From CBFDBF01 sp050304615 (GTDB lineage Bacteria; Pseudomonadota; Gammaproteobacteria; Chromatiales; Chromatiaceae), in assembly GCA_050304615.1 (NCBI GenBank), contig JBNLDW010000015.1:5354-69353 (forward strand): DNA of 64,000 bases. Reading direction: 5' to 3'. Under the pieces are notes generated by a model. That model did not search any database, was not told where the DNA came from, and worked only from the letters and a program-made list of their open reading frames with translations. The translations under genes and the position numbers were made by a program. Below are positions 44,663 to 53,533 of this stretch, one piece after another. Numbering within the stretch: position 1 is the stretch's first letter; each line of letters opens with the position of its first letter.

Positions 44663-46066
44663 TTACAACTCCCGCACATCTGTAAAGCGACCGGTCACTG
44701 CAGCAGCAACCGCCATCGCCGGACTCATCAGATGGGTACGTCCACCCTGTCCCTGCCGCCCCTCAAAGTTACGGTTAGAGGTAGAGGCACACCGCTCTCC
44801 AGGTTTCAGGCGATCCGCATTCATCGCCAGGCACATGGAACAGCCAGGCTCGCGCCACTCAAAACCGGCCTCGATAAAGATCTTGTCCAGGCCATCCGCC
44901 TCGGCCTGCTGCTTTACCAGACCAGAACCTGGAACCACCAGTGCCTGGACTATGTTGGCGGCCACCTTGCGGCCCTTGGCCACGGCAGCAGCGGCACGTA
45001 GATCCTCAATCCGGCCATTGGTGCAGGAGCCGATAAAGACGTGATCAGGAGTGATATCAGTAATCAACATCCCTGCCTCCAGCCCCATATACTCCAGGGC
45101 ACGGCGCATCCCATCCGCCTTTTGCTGATCGCTCTCGGCATCTGGGTCTGGCACCCTGCCAGTCACGGGCAGCACCATCTCTGGCGAAGTTCCCCAAGTG
45201 ACCTGTGGCTCGATCGTGGCGGCATCAATCTCGATCACCTGGTCAAATTTGGCGTCGGCATCACTATGGAGCTGTTTCCACGACTCTACCGCCTGCTCCC
45301 ACTGTTCGGCCGTGGGGGCATAAGGACGCCCATGTACATAGTCAATAGTCTTCTCATCCACCGCTACCAGACCAGCCCGCGCACCCGCCTCAATCGCCAT
45401 GTTACAGACACTCATCCGCCCCTCCATCGAGAGGTTTCGAATTGCCTCACCGGCAAACTCAATGACATAGCCGGTTCCACCAGCGGTGCCAATCCGACCA
45501 ATCACCTCAAGTATGACATCCTTACCTGTGACCCTGGGACCGAGCTTGCCCTCCACATTCACCAGCATGCTCTTGGATTTCTTCTGGATCAGGCACTGGG
45601 TAGCCAGTACATGTTCCACCTCGGAGGTGCCGATCCCAAAGGCCAGGGCACCAAAGGCACCGTGGGTGGCAGTATGTGAGTCTCCACATACCACCGTCAT
45701 ACCCGGCAGGATGGCCCCCTGCTCCGGCCCCATGACATGCACCACCCCCTGACGGATATCATCCATACCAAACTCGGTGATCCCAAACTCCTTGCAGTTA
45801 TTCCCCAGGGTCTCAACTTGCAGGCGAGCCACAGGGTCAGTGATACCTGAGGCCCGTCCCAGGGTCGGTACATTATGATCTGGGGTAGCTATAGTGGCGC
45901 CTGGTCGCCATGGCCTGCGCCCAGAGATACGCAGCCCCTCAAAGGCCTGAGGTGAGGTCACCTCATGCACCAGTTGTCTGTCTATATAGAGCAGCCCGGT
46001 ACCATCCTCATCACTGCGCACCAGATGCCCTTCCCAAAGTTTGTCATAGAGGGTTTTTGCACTCAT
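44663..46066 (-). CDS. leuC: 3-isopropylmalate dehydratase large subunit
   Basis: A 467-residue aconitase-family subunit. The three [4Fe-4S] ligand cysteines are visible in GSCTNGRIEDLRAA and EPGCSMCLAMN. I chose the ATG at 46066 (MSAKTLYDKLWEGHLV), with AGGAG upstream; the frame open to 46117 adds an unlikely leader. It is the first gene of the leuC-leuD-leuB-asd direction and divergent from a LysR regulator. Confidence 0.97.
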   Translation of the reverse strand: MSAKTLYDKLWEGHLVRSDEDGTGLLYIDRQLVHEVTSPQAFEGLRISGRRPWRPGATIATPDHNVPTLGRASGITDPVARLQVETLGNNCKEFGITEFGMDDIRQGVVHVMGPEQGAILPGMTVVCGDSHTATHGAFGALAFGIGTSEVEHVLATQCLIQKKSKSMLVNVEGKLGPRVTGKDVILEVIGRIGTAGGTGYVIEFAGEAIRNLSMEGRMSVCNMAIEAGARAGLVAVDEKTIDYVHGRPYAPTAEQWEQAVESWKQLHSDADAKFDQVIEIDAATIEPQVTWGTSPEMVLPVTGRVPDPDAESDQQKADGMRRALEYMGLEAGMLITDITPDHVFIGSCTNGRIEDLRAAAAVAKGRKVAANIVQALVVPGSGLVKQQAEADGLDKIFIEAGFEWREPGCSMCLAMNADRLKPGERCASTSNRNFEGRQGQGGRTHLMSPAMAVAAAVTGRFTDVREL

Positions 46067-46133
46067 GTTCCAGCTCCTGCCTAATGTGTTTAATCTAAAC
46101 CTGCAATCACTGTGCACTATATTAGGCCCACGC

Positions 46134-46192
46134 TAAATATAAAACAAATTCATCTTTTTTATATTTTGTATTCTTATATGGAATGATATACT
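46134..46192. promoter_or_regulatory. AT-rich divergent control region, leuC/LysR
   Basis: The 133 bases between leuC and the LysR gene contain an AT-rich core with an inverted repeat (AAATATAAAAC ... TTTTTTATATTT) and ATTC-N6-GAAT near 46170-46184, which has the T-N11-A form of LysR boxes. TATACT at 46187-46192 could be a -10 element for the LysR gene, only eight bases before its ATG. Assignment rests on pattern only. Confidence 0.35.
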
Positions 46193-46199
46193 CAGGGCC

Positions 46200-47072
46200 A
46201 TGAAGATCAATGAACTGAGCGCATTTATTGCAGTGGCCGAGAGCGGCTCGTTTTCAACTGCCGCATCCCAGTTATATCTGACTCAACCGGCGGTCAGTAA
46301 ACGGGTGGCCGCTCTGGAATCAGGACTAGGGGTACAGCTGTTTGACCGCATCGGCAGGGGTATCTCCCTAACCGAGGCTGGACGTCAGCTACTACCACGC
46401 GCCCACCACATGCTGGATGAGATGGCAGACATCCAGCGTGCGCTCTCTAACCTGAGCGGGAGTATAAGCGGCACCCTGAGTATAGGTACCTCTCACCATA
46501 TAGGCCTGCATCGTCTACCGCCAGTACTGAAAAGATTTAGCCAAAACTATCCTGAGGTGACACTGGATATCAAATTTTTAGGCTCTGAAAGAGTATGCAG
46601 TCAGGTTGAACACGCTGGGCTGGAGCTGGGGATTGTAACCCTCCCTACCGAGCCATCATCCAATCTTAAATTGGTGGAAATATGGCATGATCCACTGGAG
46701 TTTGTGACCAGTCAGGACCACCCCTTGAGCCAAATAGAAAAACCATCGTTAAAACAACTGCTATCCTTTCCGGCCGTGCTTCCAGGTAGCGGAACCTATA
46801 CCAGGGATATTCTGGAACAGACCCTGGGTTCCCTTAGTCCCCAGTTGCAAGTTGCTATATCTACCAACTATTTGGAGACCCTGAAGATGTTGGTAGTCAC
46901 CGGGCTGGGCTGGGGTCTACTACCACGTACGATGCTCGACATCCAGGAGATAGAGGTTCTAACCTTCCCTGACCTAAATCCATCCAGGATGCTAGGAATA
47001 GTCACCCATCGTCAGCGCACCCTCTCCAATGCCGCACAGGCCATGCTGCAGAGTTGTATGGGTATTGACTAA
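46200..47072 (+). CDS. LysR-family transcriptional regulator
   Basis: A 290-residue LTTR. The winged helix-turn-helix is seen in FSTAASQLYLTQPAVSKRVA (about residues 19-38), and LGVQLFDRIGRGISLTEAG follows. The C-terminal half is a substrate-binding-like effector domain (LGIVTLPTEPSSNLKLVEIW). It is divergent from leuC across an AT-rich 133-base gap, so control of leuC and/or itself is likely, but the effector is not known. The convergent MFS gene ends seven bases downstream. Confidence 0.92.
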   Translation: MKINELSAFIAVAESGSFSTAASQLYLTQPAVSKRVAALESGLGVQLFDRIGRGISLTEAGRQLLPRAHHMLDEMADIQRALSNLSGSISGTLSIGTSHHIGLHRLPPVLKRFSQNYPEVTLDIKFLGSERVCSQVEHAGLELGIVTLPTEPSSNLKLVEIWHDPLEFVTSQDHPLSQIEKPSLKQLLSFPAVLPGSGTYTRDILEQTLGSLSPQLQVAISTNYLETLKMLVVTGLGWGLLPRTMLDIQEIEVLTFPDLNPSRMLGIVTHRQRTLSNAAQAMLQSCMGID

Positions 47073-47078
47073 CGACTA

Positions 47079-48215
47079 TCACTCAATGCTGTCGGCCACA
47101 TATCTCCAGGCAATAACCATGGCCAGCAAAGAGATAAACGCCGAGATCCCGTAGGTAATTGCCGGACCGGCGCTATCCCACAGGAACCCACTGGCGAGGG
47201 TTCCAACTGCACCCCCTGCACCATAACTAAGACCAGAGTATAGTGCCTGCCCACGACCCTGATGGCGCCCGGTAAAGTAGTGGTTCACCAAATGGATGGA
47301 GGCCGCATGAAAACTGCCAAAGGTGGCAGCATGCAACACCTGGGCAGTGAGGATTAACGATATGGAGTCGGGGAAATTACCGATCAGCAACCAACGCACT
47401 GCTGCCAGTAGCAGGCTGACCATCAACACCTTGCGCGCACCCCAGCGCTGGAGTACCCGATGCATAAACAGAAATACAACCACCTCGGCGATCACGCCAA
47501 GCGCCCATAATTGACCGATCACAGTCTTGGTATAGCCAACCGACTCCATATATATTGAGTAGAAGGCATAATAGACGCCATGTCCGGTCTGCATCAGGAA
47601 ACAGACCACAAAGAAGGCGATTACTGCCGGTAGTTTTAGTAACGACAAGATAGATGGCTGGCTGGTTGGATGCGCTGCTGGGTCAGGATCCTTGACTATC
47701 ATGCTGGAGATCCAGAGCGCCAGGTAGATCCCAAACAGTACAGGTAATATCACTGCCGGACCTTGCAGATCCACCAACATTCCAACTATCACTACAGTAA
47801 CGATAAAACCGACAGATCCCCATAGCCGAATCCTGGCATACTCCGAAACCCGAGCTCCCAGATGACGCAGTGTGACCACTTCAAACTGCGGCAGAACAGC
47901 ATTCCAGAAGAAGCTAAACAGGACCATAGCCAGCCCCAACTCCCAGAATCCGTATAGCCAGAAAACCGAAACAAACATGGCAGCCGTAAGCATGGTGCCC
48001 AGGCGCACAATTAACATACGGTGGCCCAGGTGATCTCCCAGCCAACCCCAAACAAATGGGGCAATGAACTTGGTCGCCATAGGAATTGCCATTAACTGGC
48101 CAATGGCGACCGCATCAAAATCAAGGCTTTTTAGATAGAGGCTCCAATATGGGGCCAGCGTCCCCAGGGCCGCGAAATATAATAGATAAAAAGTGGAGAG
48201 GCGCCAATAAGGCAT
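47079..48215 (-). CDS. MFS transporter, HcaT-like (MFS_1_like)
   Basis: A 378-residue protein with about twelve hydrophobic segments and the start YWRLSTFYLLYFAALGTLAP, typical of the nucleoside:H+ symporter / 3-phenylpropionate transporter (HcaT-like) group. The conserved loop WGWLGDHLGHRMLIVRLG lies between helices 2 and 3. The substrate cannot be given; the family name comes from one characterised member. It is upstream of aroC on the same strand, with a 30-base gap. Confidence 0.88.
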   Translation of the reverse strand: MPYWRLSTFYLLYFAALGTLAPYWSLYLKSLDFDAVAIGQLMAIPMATKFIAPFVWGWLGDHLGHRMLIVRLGTMLTAAMFVSVFWLYGFWELGLAMVLFSFFWNAVLPQFEVVTLRHLGARVSEYARIRLWGSVGFIVTVVIVGMLVDLQGPAVILPVLFGIYLALWISSMIVKDPDPAAHPTSQPSILSLLKLPAVIAFFVVCFLMQTGHGVYYAFYSIYMESVGYTKTVIGQLWALGVIAEVVVFLFMHRVLQRWGARKVLMVSLLLAAVRWLLIGNFPDSISLILTAQVLHAATFGSFHAASIHLVNHYFTGRHQGRGQALYSGLSYGAGGAVGTLASGFLWDSAGPAITYGISAFISLLAMVIAWRYVADSIE

Positions 48216-48245
48216 AACAGAGAGACTAGGTTCTAGCCACTGATA

Positions 48246-49346
48246 TTACTTTACCGCTGACGGGATCACCGGGGTTACTGTGTGCACATCCTGATTTTGA
48301 GCACGCTGGCGTAACAGATGATCCATCAGGACAATTGCCACCATTGCCTCGGCTATAGGGGTAGCACGAATACCAACACAGGGATCATGCCTACCCTTGG
48401 TGATCACCTCTACCGACTCTCCCTTGAGGTTTACACTATTTGCCGGCAACAGTAGGCTGGAGGTAGGCTTCATAGCGATACTTGCAACTATATCCTGACC
48501 ACTGGATATACCACCCAAGACACCACCGGCGCGATTGGTTTTAAACCCATCCGGGGTAATCTCATCACGGTGTTCACTCCCCTTCTGCTCAATGCAGTCG
48601 AAACCGGCACCGATCTCCACCCCCTTAACGGCGTTGATACTCATCAGGGCATGGGCAATATCTGCATCCAGACGATCAAATACCGGCTCGCCCAGTCCCG
48701 GTGGCATTCCGGTGGCCACTACATTGATCCGCGCACCAATGGAGTTACCCTCTTTGCGCAGTTCATCCATATATTGCTCCATGGCGGTAACCTTGTCCGC
48801 ATCCGGGCAAAAAAATGGATTGCGCTCTACCTCATCCCAATCGAGGCTCTCCGCCTTGATCGGCCCAAGTTGTGCCAGATAGCCACGGATTTCTATCCCC
48901 TGTCGTTCCCGTAGATACTTTTTCGCAATCGCACCGGCGGCTACCCGCATTGCGGTCTCACGTGCAGACGAACGGCCTCCGCCACGATAGTCCCGCAACC
49001 CGTATTTCTGGGCATAGGTGTAATCGGCATGGCCCGGACGAAAGCGATCCATGATCTCGGAATAGTCAGCGGAACGCTGGTCGCTATTGCGAATCAATAG
49101 ACCGATAGGAGTTCCTGTGGTCTTCCCCTCAAATACCCCAGAGAGGATCTCAACCTGATCCAACTCCTGGCGTTGGCTGGTGTGACGGGATTTTCCGGTT
49201 CTGCGCCGATCCAGGTCCAGCTGCATATCTGCTGCCGACAGTTCAAGCCCCGGTGGACAGCCATCCACGACGCAGCCAATGGCAGGTCCGTGCGACTCGC
49301 CAAATGAGGTTACGCTAAATAGCTTTCCGATTGTGTTACCAGCCAT
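48246..49346 (-). CDS. aroC: chorismate synthase
   Basis: A 366-residue enzyme. The FMN/substrate signature GESHGPAIGCVVDGCPPG is at about residues 17-34, RPGHADYTYAQKYG near 105 and the RSSARETAMRVAAGA segment near 125. It forms chorismate from EPSP, the branch point for aromatic amino acids and folate. Reduced FMN is needed as a cofactor. The start ATG at 49346 is 13 bases after the tolC-family gene's stop on the same strand. Confidence 0.98.
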   Translation of the reverse strand: MAGNTIGKLFSVTSFGESHGPAIGCVVDGCPPGLELSAADMQLDLDRRRTGKSRHTSQRQELDQVEILSGVFEGKTTGTPIGLLIRNSDQRSADYSEIMDRFRPGHADYTYAQKYGLRDYRGGGRSSARETAMRVAAGAIAKKYLRERQGIEIRGYLAQLGPIKAESLDWDEVERNPFFCPDADKVTAMEQYMDELRKEGNSIGARINVVATGMPPGLGEPVFDRLDADIAHALMSINAVKGVEIGAGFDCIEQKGSEHRDEITPDGFKTNRAGGVLGGISSGQDIVASIAMKPTSSLLLPANSVNLKGESVEVITKGRHDPCVGIRATPIAEAMVAIVLMDHLLRQRAQNQDVHTVTPVIPSAVK

Positions 49347-49358
49347 GGTGAATTGCGC

Positions 49359-50666
49359 CTATTTCAGCCAGCCATTTACCTGTACCAAATCTTCTTTCGA
49401 CAGGGTTCCAGCTGCCTGTTTCAGCAGCAGGCCGCTCATAATGTAGTTGTAGCGTACATCGGCATAACTGCTACGGATACGATATAGGTCACGCTGTGCA
49501 CTAAGGACATCGACCATCGTGCGTGTCCCCACCTCAAATCCAACCTCTGTGGCCTCAAGTGCACTCTGTGCTGAAACGGTGCTCGCCTTGAGTGCCTCTA
49601 CCTGGCTTATGCTAGCCAGAACCCCACGGTAGGCATCGCGTACCTGCCGTTCAACAGAGCGACGCTTCGCATCCAGCCCCTCCTGCGACGCCTCCAAACT
49701 ATATCTTGCTTCACGACTGCGTGAGAGCACACCACCTCCAGAAAACAGCGGCATACTGAGCTGCACCCCGACGCTGGAGGAATCGCTGTCGGTTCCAGTG
49801 GATAGGTCGGTGCGACTAAGAGATCGTGAACCTACCAGCTCCAGAGTCGGAAGATGCCCGGCATTCTGTAGCGAGAGATTCTTACGCGCAATGGCGGTAT
49901 CTTTCATGGCCGCAAGAATAGCCAGATTCTGCTGCTGGGCAGCACTACTCCACTGCTCGATATCATCTGGCTGGGGAGGATTCATCGGCAACTCATCGGT
50001 CAAAGCAGATAGTGCCGGTGCAGTATCCTTAATGATCTCCCGCAATGCCTCCTGAGCACTATTTAACTCATTCTCCGCCACGATCAGATCTGCCCGTGAC
50101 TGATCATATGCGGCCTGCGCCTCATGCACCGATGTAATCGCAATAAGGCCCACATCAAACCGCTGCTTCGCCTGATCCAGCTGACGAGAGATAGCGGTAG
50201 TCTCCGCCTTGGAGAATTTCAGACTATCCTGTGCCGAAAGGACATCAAAATAGGCCTGCGCCACCCGGGTAATCATCTCCTGCTCTGCCGCTGCAAACTC
50301 CAGCTCCGCCTTTGCTACCTGCTCATTTGCCTGGCCGAGCTGAATCCAATAGTCGGCTCGAATCAGGGGCTGGACGAGGTTCAGACTGGCACTCTTGCTG
50401 GTGTAGTCACTGTGTGTCTTGCCGGTAGTCGCGCTCTCGTTATCCTTGTGAATACGGTCAGCTCCGGCCGACAAAGAGAGATTAGGCAGCAGCAGCGCGC
50501 GCGCCTGCGGCTTGGCCTCCATCGCCGCGTTTCTACTGGCCCTTGCCCCTCGCAGTTGTGCGTCATTCTGCAGCGCCAGATCGTATACCTGCAACAGATC
50601 AGCCGCCTCGGCAGGCGGCAAGGTCATAGGCAAAATCAATGCAACTGTCAGCATCGCTCGCTTCAT
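49359..50666 (-). CDS. TolC-family outer-membrane efflux protein
   Basis: A 435-residue outer-membrane channel protein. The signal peptide is cut near PAEAADLLQVYDLALQND, and two outer-membrane-efflux-protein repeats follow, with long helical hairpins (ALEATEVGFEVGTRTMVDVL is the typical second-repeat segment). It forms a trimeric channel for efflux pumps or type I secretion. No membrane-fusion protein is beside it, although an ABC exporter lies 1 kb away. It sits upstream of aroC on the same strand. Confidence 0.92.
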   Translation of the reverse strand: MKRAMLTVALILPMTLPPAEAADLLQVYDLALQNDAQLRGARASRNAAMEAKPQARALLLPNLSLSAGADRIHKDNESATTGKTHSDYTSKSASLNLVQPLIRADYWIQLGQANEQVAKAELEFAAAEQEMITRVAQAYFDVLSAQDSLKFSKAETTAISRQLDQAKQRFDVGLIAITSVHEAQAAYDQSRADLIVAENELNSAQEALREIIKDTAPALSALTDELPMNPPQPDDIEQWSSAAQQQNLAILAAMKDTAIARKNLSLQNAGHLPTLELVGSRSLSRTDLSTGTDSDSSSVGVQLSMPLFSGGGVLSRSREARYSLEASQEGLDAKRRSVERQVRDAYRGVLASISQVEALKASTVSAQSALEATEVGFEVGTRTMVDVLSAQRDLYRIRSSYADVRYNYIMSGLLLKQAAGTLSKEDLVQVNGWLK

Positions 50667-50748
50667 CTACAAATCTCCAATTTTCACGTACTTTCAATAA
50701 AATATCAGTAGCTTTGGAAGTATACCATTAACTATGTAAGATATTTGG

Positions 50749-51600
50749 TCAATTCTGCTCCGCCCCTTCTGTGGCAGCAACCATCGGGGGCACTAGCAGT
50801 GTCGGGTCGATCCTCTCCTTGCCAAGGTTCATGCGCCAATCCAGATGTGATCCGGTGACCCTGCCGGTTGCTCCAATCTCTGCAATGGGATCGCCCTTGC
50901 GTACTTGCATCCCCTCCTCTACCAGAATCTTGCTCAAGTGCAGAAAGGATGAGGTTAGACGATGGCCATGATCTATAATCAGTGTGCCCCCGGAGAAGAA
51001 CATATCATTGTGAGACATGGTCACTAAGCCGTCAGCCGGGGCCACTACCGTGGTACCGGTAGGGGCTGCAATATCCACCCCGAAGTGTGGACGACGCGGC
51101 TGTCCATTGAGAATCCGCTGGCTGCCATAGACCCCGGATATAATACCAGTTGCTGGCCAGATCCAGCCACTAAGAAAATCGGTCCTGGGATCGTCACGTC
51201 CCCTGCCCTGAGCTACCAGCTTATTTTCCTCACGAATACGCTTCAGATCCTCTGCACTCGGCTCCACCTTGCTTGGGGGCAGGCCATCTATATGCTGAAT
51301 ATTATACTCACGCCGCTCAATCTGCAGTACCACATCCTCTCTGCTGCCATCTGGATGGAACACCTCCACCCTGCTCTCTGGCCCATGATCACGGCCAAGA
51401 CCGACTATAAACAGCCCCTCTGGGGATACCCTGACCGGATTACCATCTACCGTGACCTTGGAACCAGCTGCAACACTACCCTGAAGCATCCCACCCTGGA
51501 TCCGTGGACCCTCAAACGAGACCTCTGCAGAGACCATACCGGTAGCCAACAGCAGGGCTGCTGTCATAACCCAATATGCCCTCTGCTTCGTTTTCCTCAT
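50749..51600 (-). CDS. M23-family peptidase-like periplasmic protein
   Basis: A 283-residue protein with a signal peptide (about 1-25, ending near GMVSA), a beta-rich middle domain and a C-terminal LytM/M23 domain (about 160-265). The zinc site HxxxD is seen in PHFGVDIAAPTG, and the SSFLHLSKI segment follows. The usual HxH is HLD (GSHLDWRMNL), so one zinc ligand position has Asp, as in a group of related proteobacterial proteins. Whether it cuts peptidoglycan or only regulates amidases is open. It is divergent from the ABC exporter. Confidence 0.88.
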   Translation of the reverse strand: MRKTKQRAYWVMTAALLLATGMVSAEVSFEGPRIQGGMLQGSVAAGSKVTVDGNPVRVSPEGLFIVGLGRDHGPESRVEVFHPDGSREDVVLQIERREYNIQHIDGLPPSKVEPSAEDLKRIREENKLVAQGRGRDDPRTDFLSGWIWPATGIISGVYGSQRILNGQPRRPHFGVDIAAPTGTTVVAPADGLVTMSHNDMFFSGGTLIIDHGHRLTSSFLHLSKILVEEGMQVRKGDPIAEIGATGRVTGSHLDWRMNLGKERIDPTLLVPPMVAATEGAEQN

Positions 51601-51680
51601 CCCCTTTCCCCTGAATGGCTGCTAAAGTATCTCCCTATGATACTGCAACCGTTAACAAATTGAACCAAGATAGGGAAAAC

Positions 51681-53489
51681 ATGACCCCTGCGAGAGAGAC
51701 CCTACGCTCTGCCAACTACAGTTGGCGTGAATTGACCGGCATGGTGCTCCAGCACCGCAAGGAGCTGCTGGCCGCCAATGCCATCGCCATACTGGGGGCC
51801 ATGTTTAGTGTGCCGATCCCACTGCTGATCCCGCTGTTGGTGGATGAGGTGCTGCTGCAGCAACCGGGGCGTTCGGTGGCAATCATAAATACACTGTTTC
51901 CAACCAGCTGGCATGGGCCGGTACTATATATCCTAGCGATCCTTTTGCTGACCTTGATGCTACGGCTGATTTCGCTGGTTTTAGGTGTGTGGCAAATGCG
52001 GCAGTTCACCGCCATCTCTAAGGAGGTAACCTTCCGTATTCGACGCAGCCTGTTGCGGCGGCTGGAACAGGTCTCTATGGCAGAGTATGAGACCCTCGGC
52101 AGTGGTACCGTCGCCTCTCATCTGGTCACCGATATAGATGCCGTGGACAATTTTATCGGTGTGGCCACCAGCAAATTCCTGGTTGCCATACTCAGTATCA
52201 TCGGCACCGCTGTGATACTGCTCTGGATGAACTGGCAACTGGCCCTATTTATCCTGCTACTGAATCCGCTGGTCATCTACATCACCACTAAGTTTGGACA
52301 CAAGGTTAAGCGCCTAAAAAAGAGAGAGAACAGCGCCTACCAGCTGTTTCAGGAGTCACTCGCAGAGACCCTGGATGCCATCCAACAGATCCGTGCCAGC
52401 AACCGTGAGCAGCACTATATATCCCGCATCATCAACAAGGCTAGTGATATCTGCCACCACTCTACCGCGTTTGCCTGGAAGAGCGATGCCGCACAGCGCC
52501 TCTCCTTCACCGTCTTTATGTTCGGGTTCGATATCTTCCGTGCAGTCAGTATGCTCATGGTGCTATTTTCCGACCTGACTATAGGTCAGATGCTGGCCGT
52601 ATTCTCCTACCTATGGTTTATGATGGGACCGGTGCAGGAGGTGTTGGCAATTCAGTACAGCTATAATGGGGCACACGCCGCCCTGGATAGGCTTAACCGG
52701 CTACTTGGTATCAAACTGGAGCCGGACTACCCACATCTGGAGAATCCGTTTGCCGAACAGGCCACTGTCTCCATCCAGATAGATCATCTCTGCTTCCGCT
52801 ACGGTGATGGCCCTCTAATACTCAACGATATCTCTCTGCAGATTCAACGAGGCGAAAAGGTGGCGTTGGTTGGGGCCAGTGGTGGTGGCAAGAGTACCCT
52901 GGTGCAGGTACTCCTGGGGCTGTATCCACCCACCTCTGGAGAGATCTGCTTTGATCATGTTCCGGTGTCAAAGATCGGCATGGATGTGGTGCGCAATAAC
53001 GTAGCAACGGTGCTGCAACACCCAGCGCTATTCAACGACAGCGTACGGATGAACCTGACCCTGGGGCTGGAATATGACGATGCGCAGCTGTGGCAGGCGC
53101 TACAGATTGCCCAGTTAGACGAAGTCATACAGGGGCTACCTAAACAGCTAGACACCCTGATCGGACGGAATGGTATTCGTCTCTCTGGTGGGCAACAGCA
53201 ACGACTGGCAGTAGCACGCATGGTACTGAGCAACCCAAAGGTAGTCATCCTGGATGAGGCAACCTCGGCCCTGGATAGCAGTATTGAGGCCGAGCTGCAC
53301 TCTGCTATGCGGGAGTTTCTGCACGACCGTACCACGCTCATCATTGCCCACCGCCTGAGCGCGGTGAAACAGGCCAATCGGGCATTGGTGTTTGAGGATG
53401 GCCATATCGTAGAGGATGGTAGCCACGCTGACCTGATGCGCGAGGATGGACTCTATGCCAGCCTATATAAACAGCAGGATAAGCCATAA
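51681..53489 (+). CDS. ABC exporter, fused permease/ATPase (MsbA-like)
   Basis: A 602-residue half-transporter. The N-terminal permease part has about six membrane helices (roughly 25-310), and the ATPase has Walker A VGASGGGKSTLVQVL, signature LSGGQQQRLAVAR and Walker B VVILDEATSALDS. It forms dimers that export lipids, peptides or drugs; the substrate is not evident. I chose the ATG at 51681, just after AGGGAAAAC; the frame from 51615 would start in a region with no ribosome-binding site. It is divergent from the M23 gene and ends at a strong terminator. Confidence 0.88.
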   Translation: MTPARETLRSANYSWRELTGMVLQHRKELLAANAIAILGAMFSVPIPLLIPLLVDEVLLQQPGRSVAIINTLFPTSWHGPVLYILAILLLTLMLRLISLVLGVWQMRQFTAISKEVTFRIRRSLLRRLEQVSMAEYETLGSGTVASHLVTDIDAVDNFIGVATSKFLVAILSIIGTAVILLWMNWQLALFILLLNPLVIYITTKFGHKVKRLKKRENSAYQLFQESLAETLDAIQQIRASNREQHYISRIINKASDICHHSTAFAWKSDAAQRLSFTVFMFGFDIFRAVSMLMVLFSDLTIGQMLAVFSYLWFMMGPVQEVLAIQYSYNGAHAALDRLNRLLGIKLEPDYPHLENPFAEQATVSIQIDHLCFRYGDGPLILNDISLQIQRGEKVALVGASGGGKSTLVQVLLGLYPPTSGEICFDHVPVSKIGMDVVRNNVATVLQHPALFNDSVRMNLTLGLEYDDAQLWQALQIAQLDEVIQGLPKQLDTLIGRNGIRLSGGQQQRLAVARMVLSNPKVVILDEATSALDSSIEAELHSAMREFLHDRTTLIIAHRLSAVKQANRALVFEDGHIVEDGSHADLMREDGLYASLYKQQDKP

Positions 53490-53514
53490 AAAAACCGCCC
53501 GCAGGCGGTTTTTA
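53489..53514. terminator. bidirectional terminator, ABC exporter / FadL gene
   Basis: AAAACCGCC (53491-53499) pairs with GGCGGTTTT around CGCA, with A runs and T runs on both sides. It overlaps the ABC exporter stop codon and faces the convergent FadL-type gene, so it can serve both strands. Confidence 0.85.
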
Positions 53515-53533
53515 ACTTAGGTAAATGATCTAA

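Noticed and set aside
49359..53489. Type I secretion system made of the TolC-family, M23 and ABC genes
   Set aside because: No membrane-fusion protein or secreted substrate is present, the genes are on different strands, and the ABC protein looks like a general exporter.
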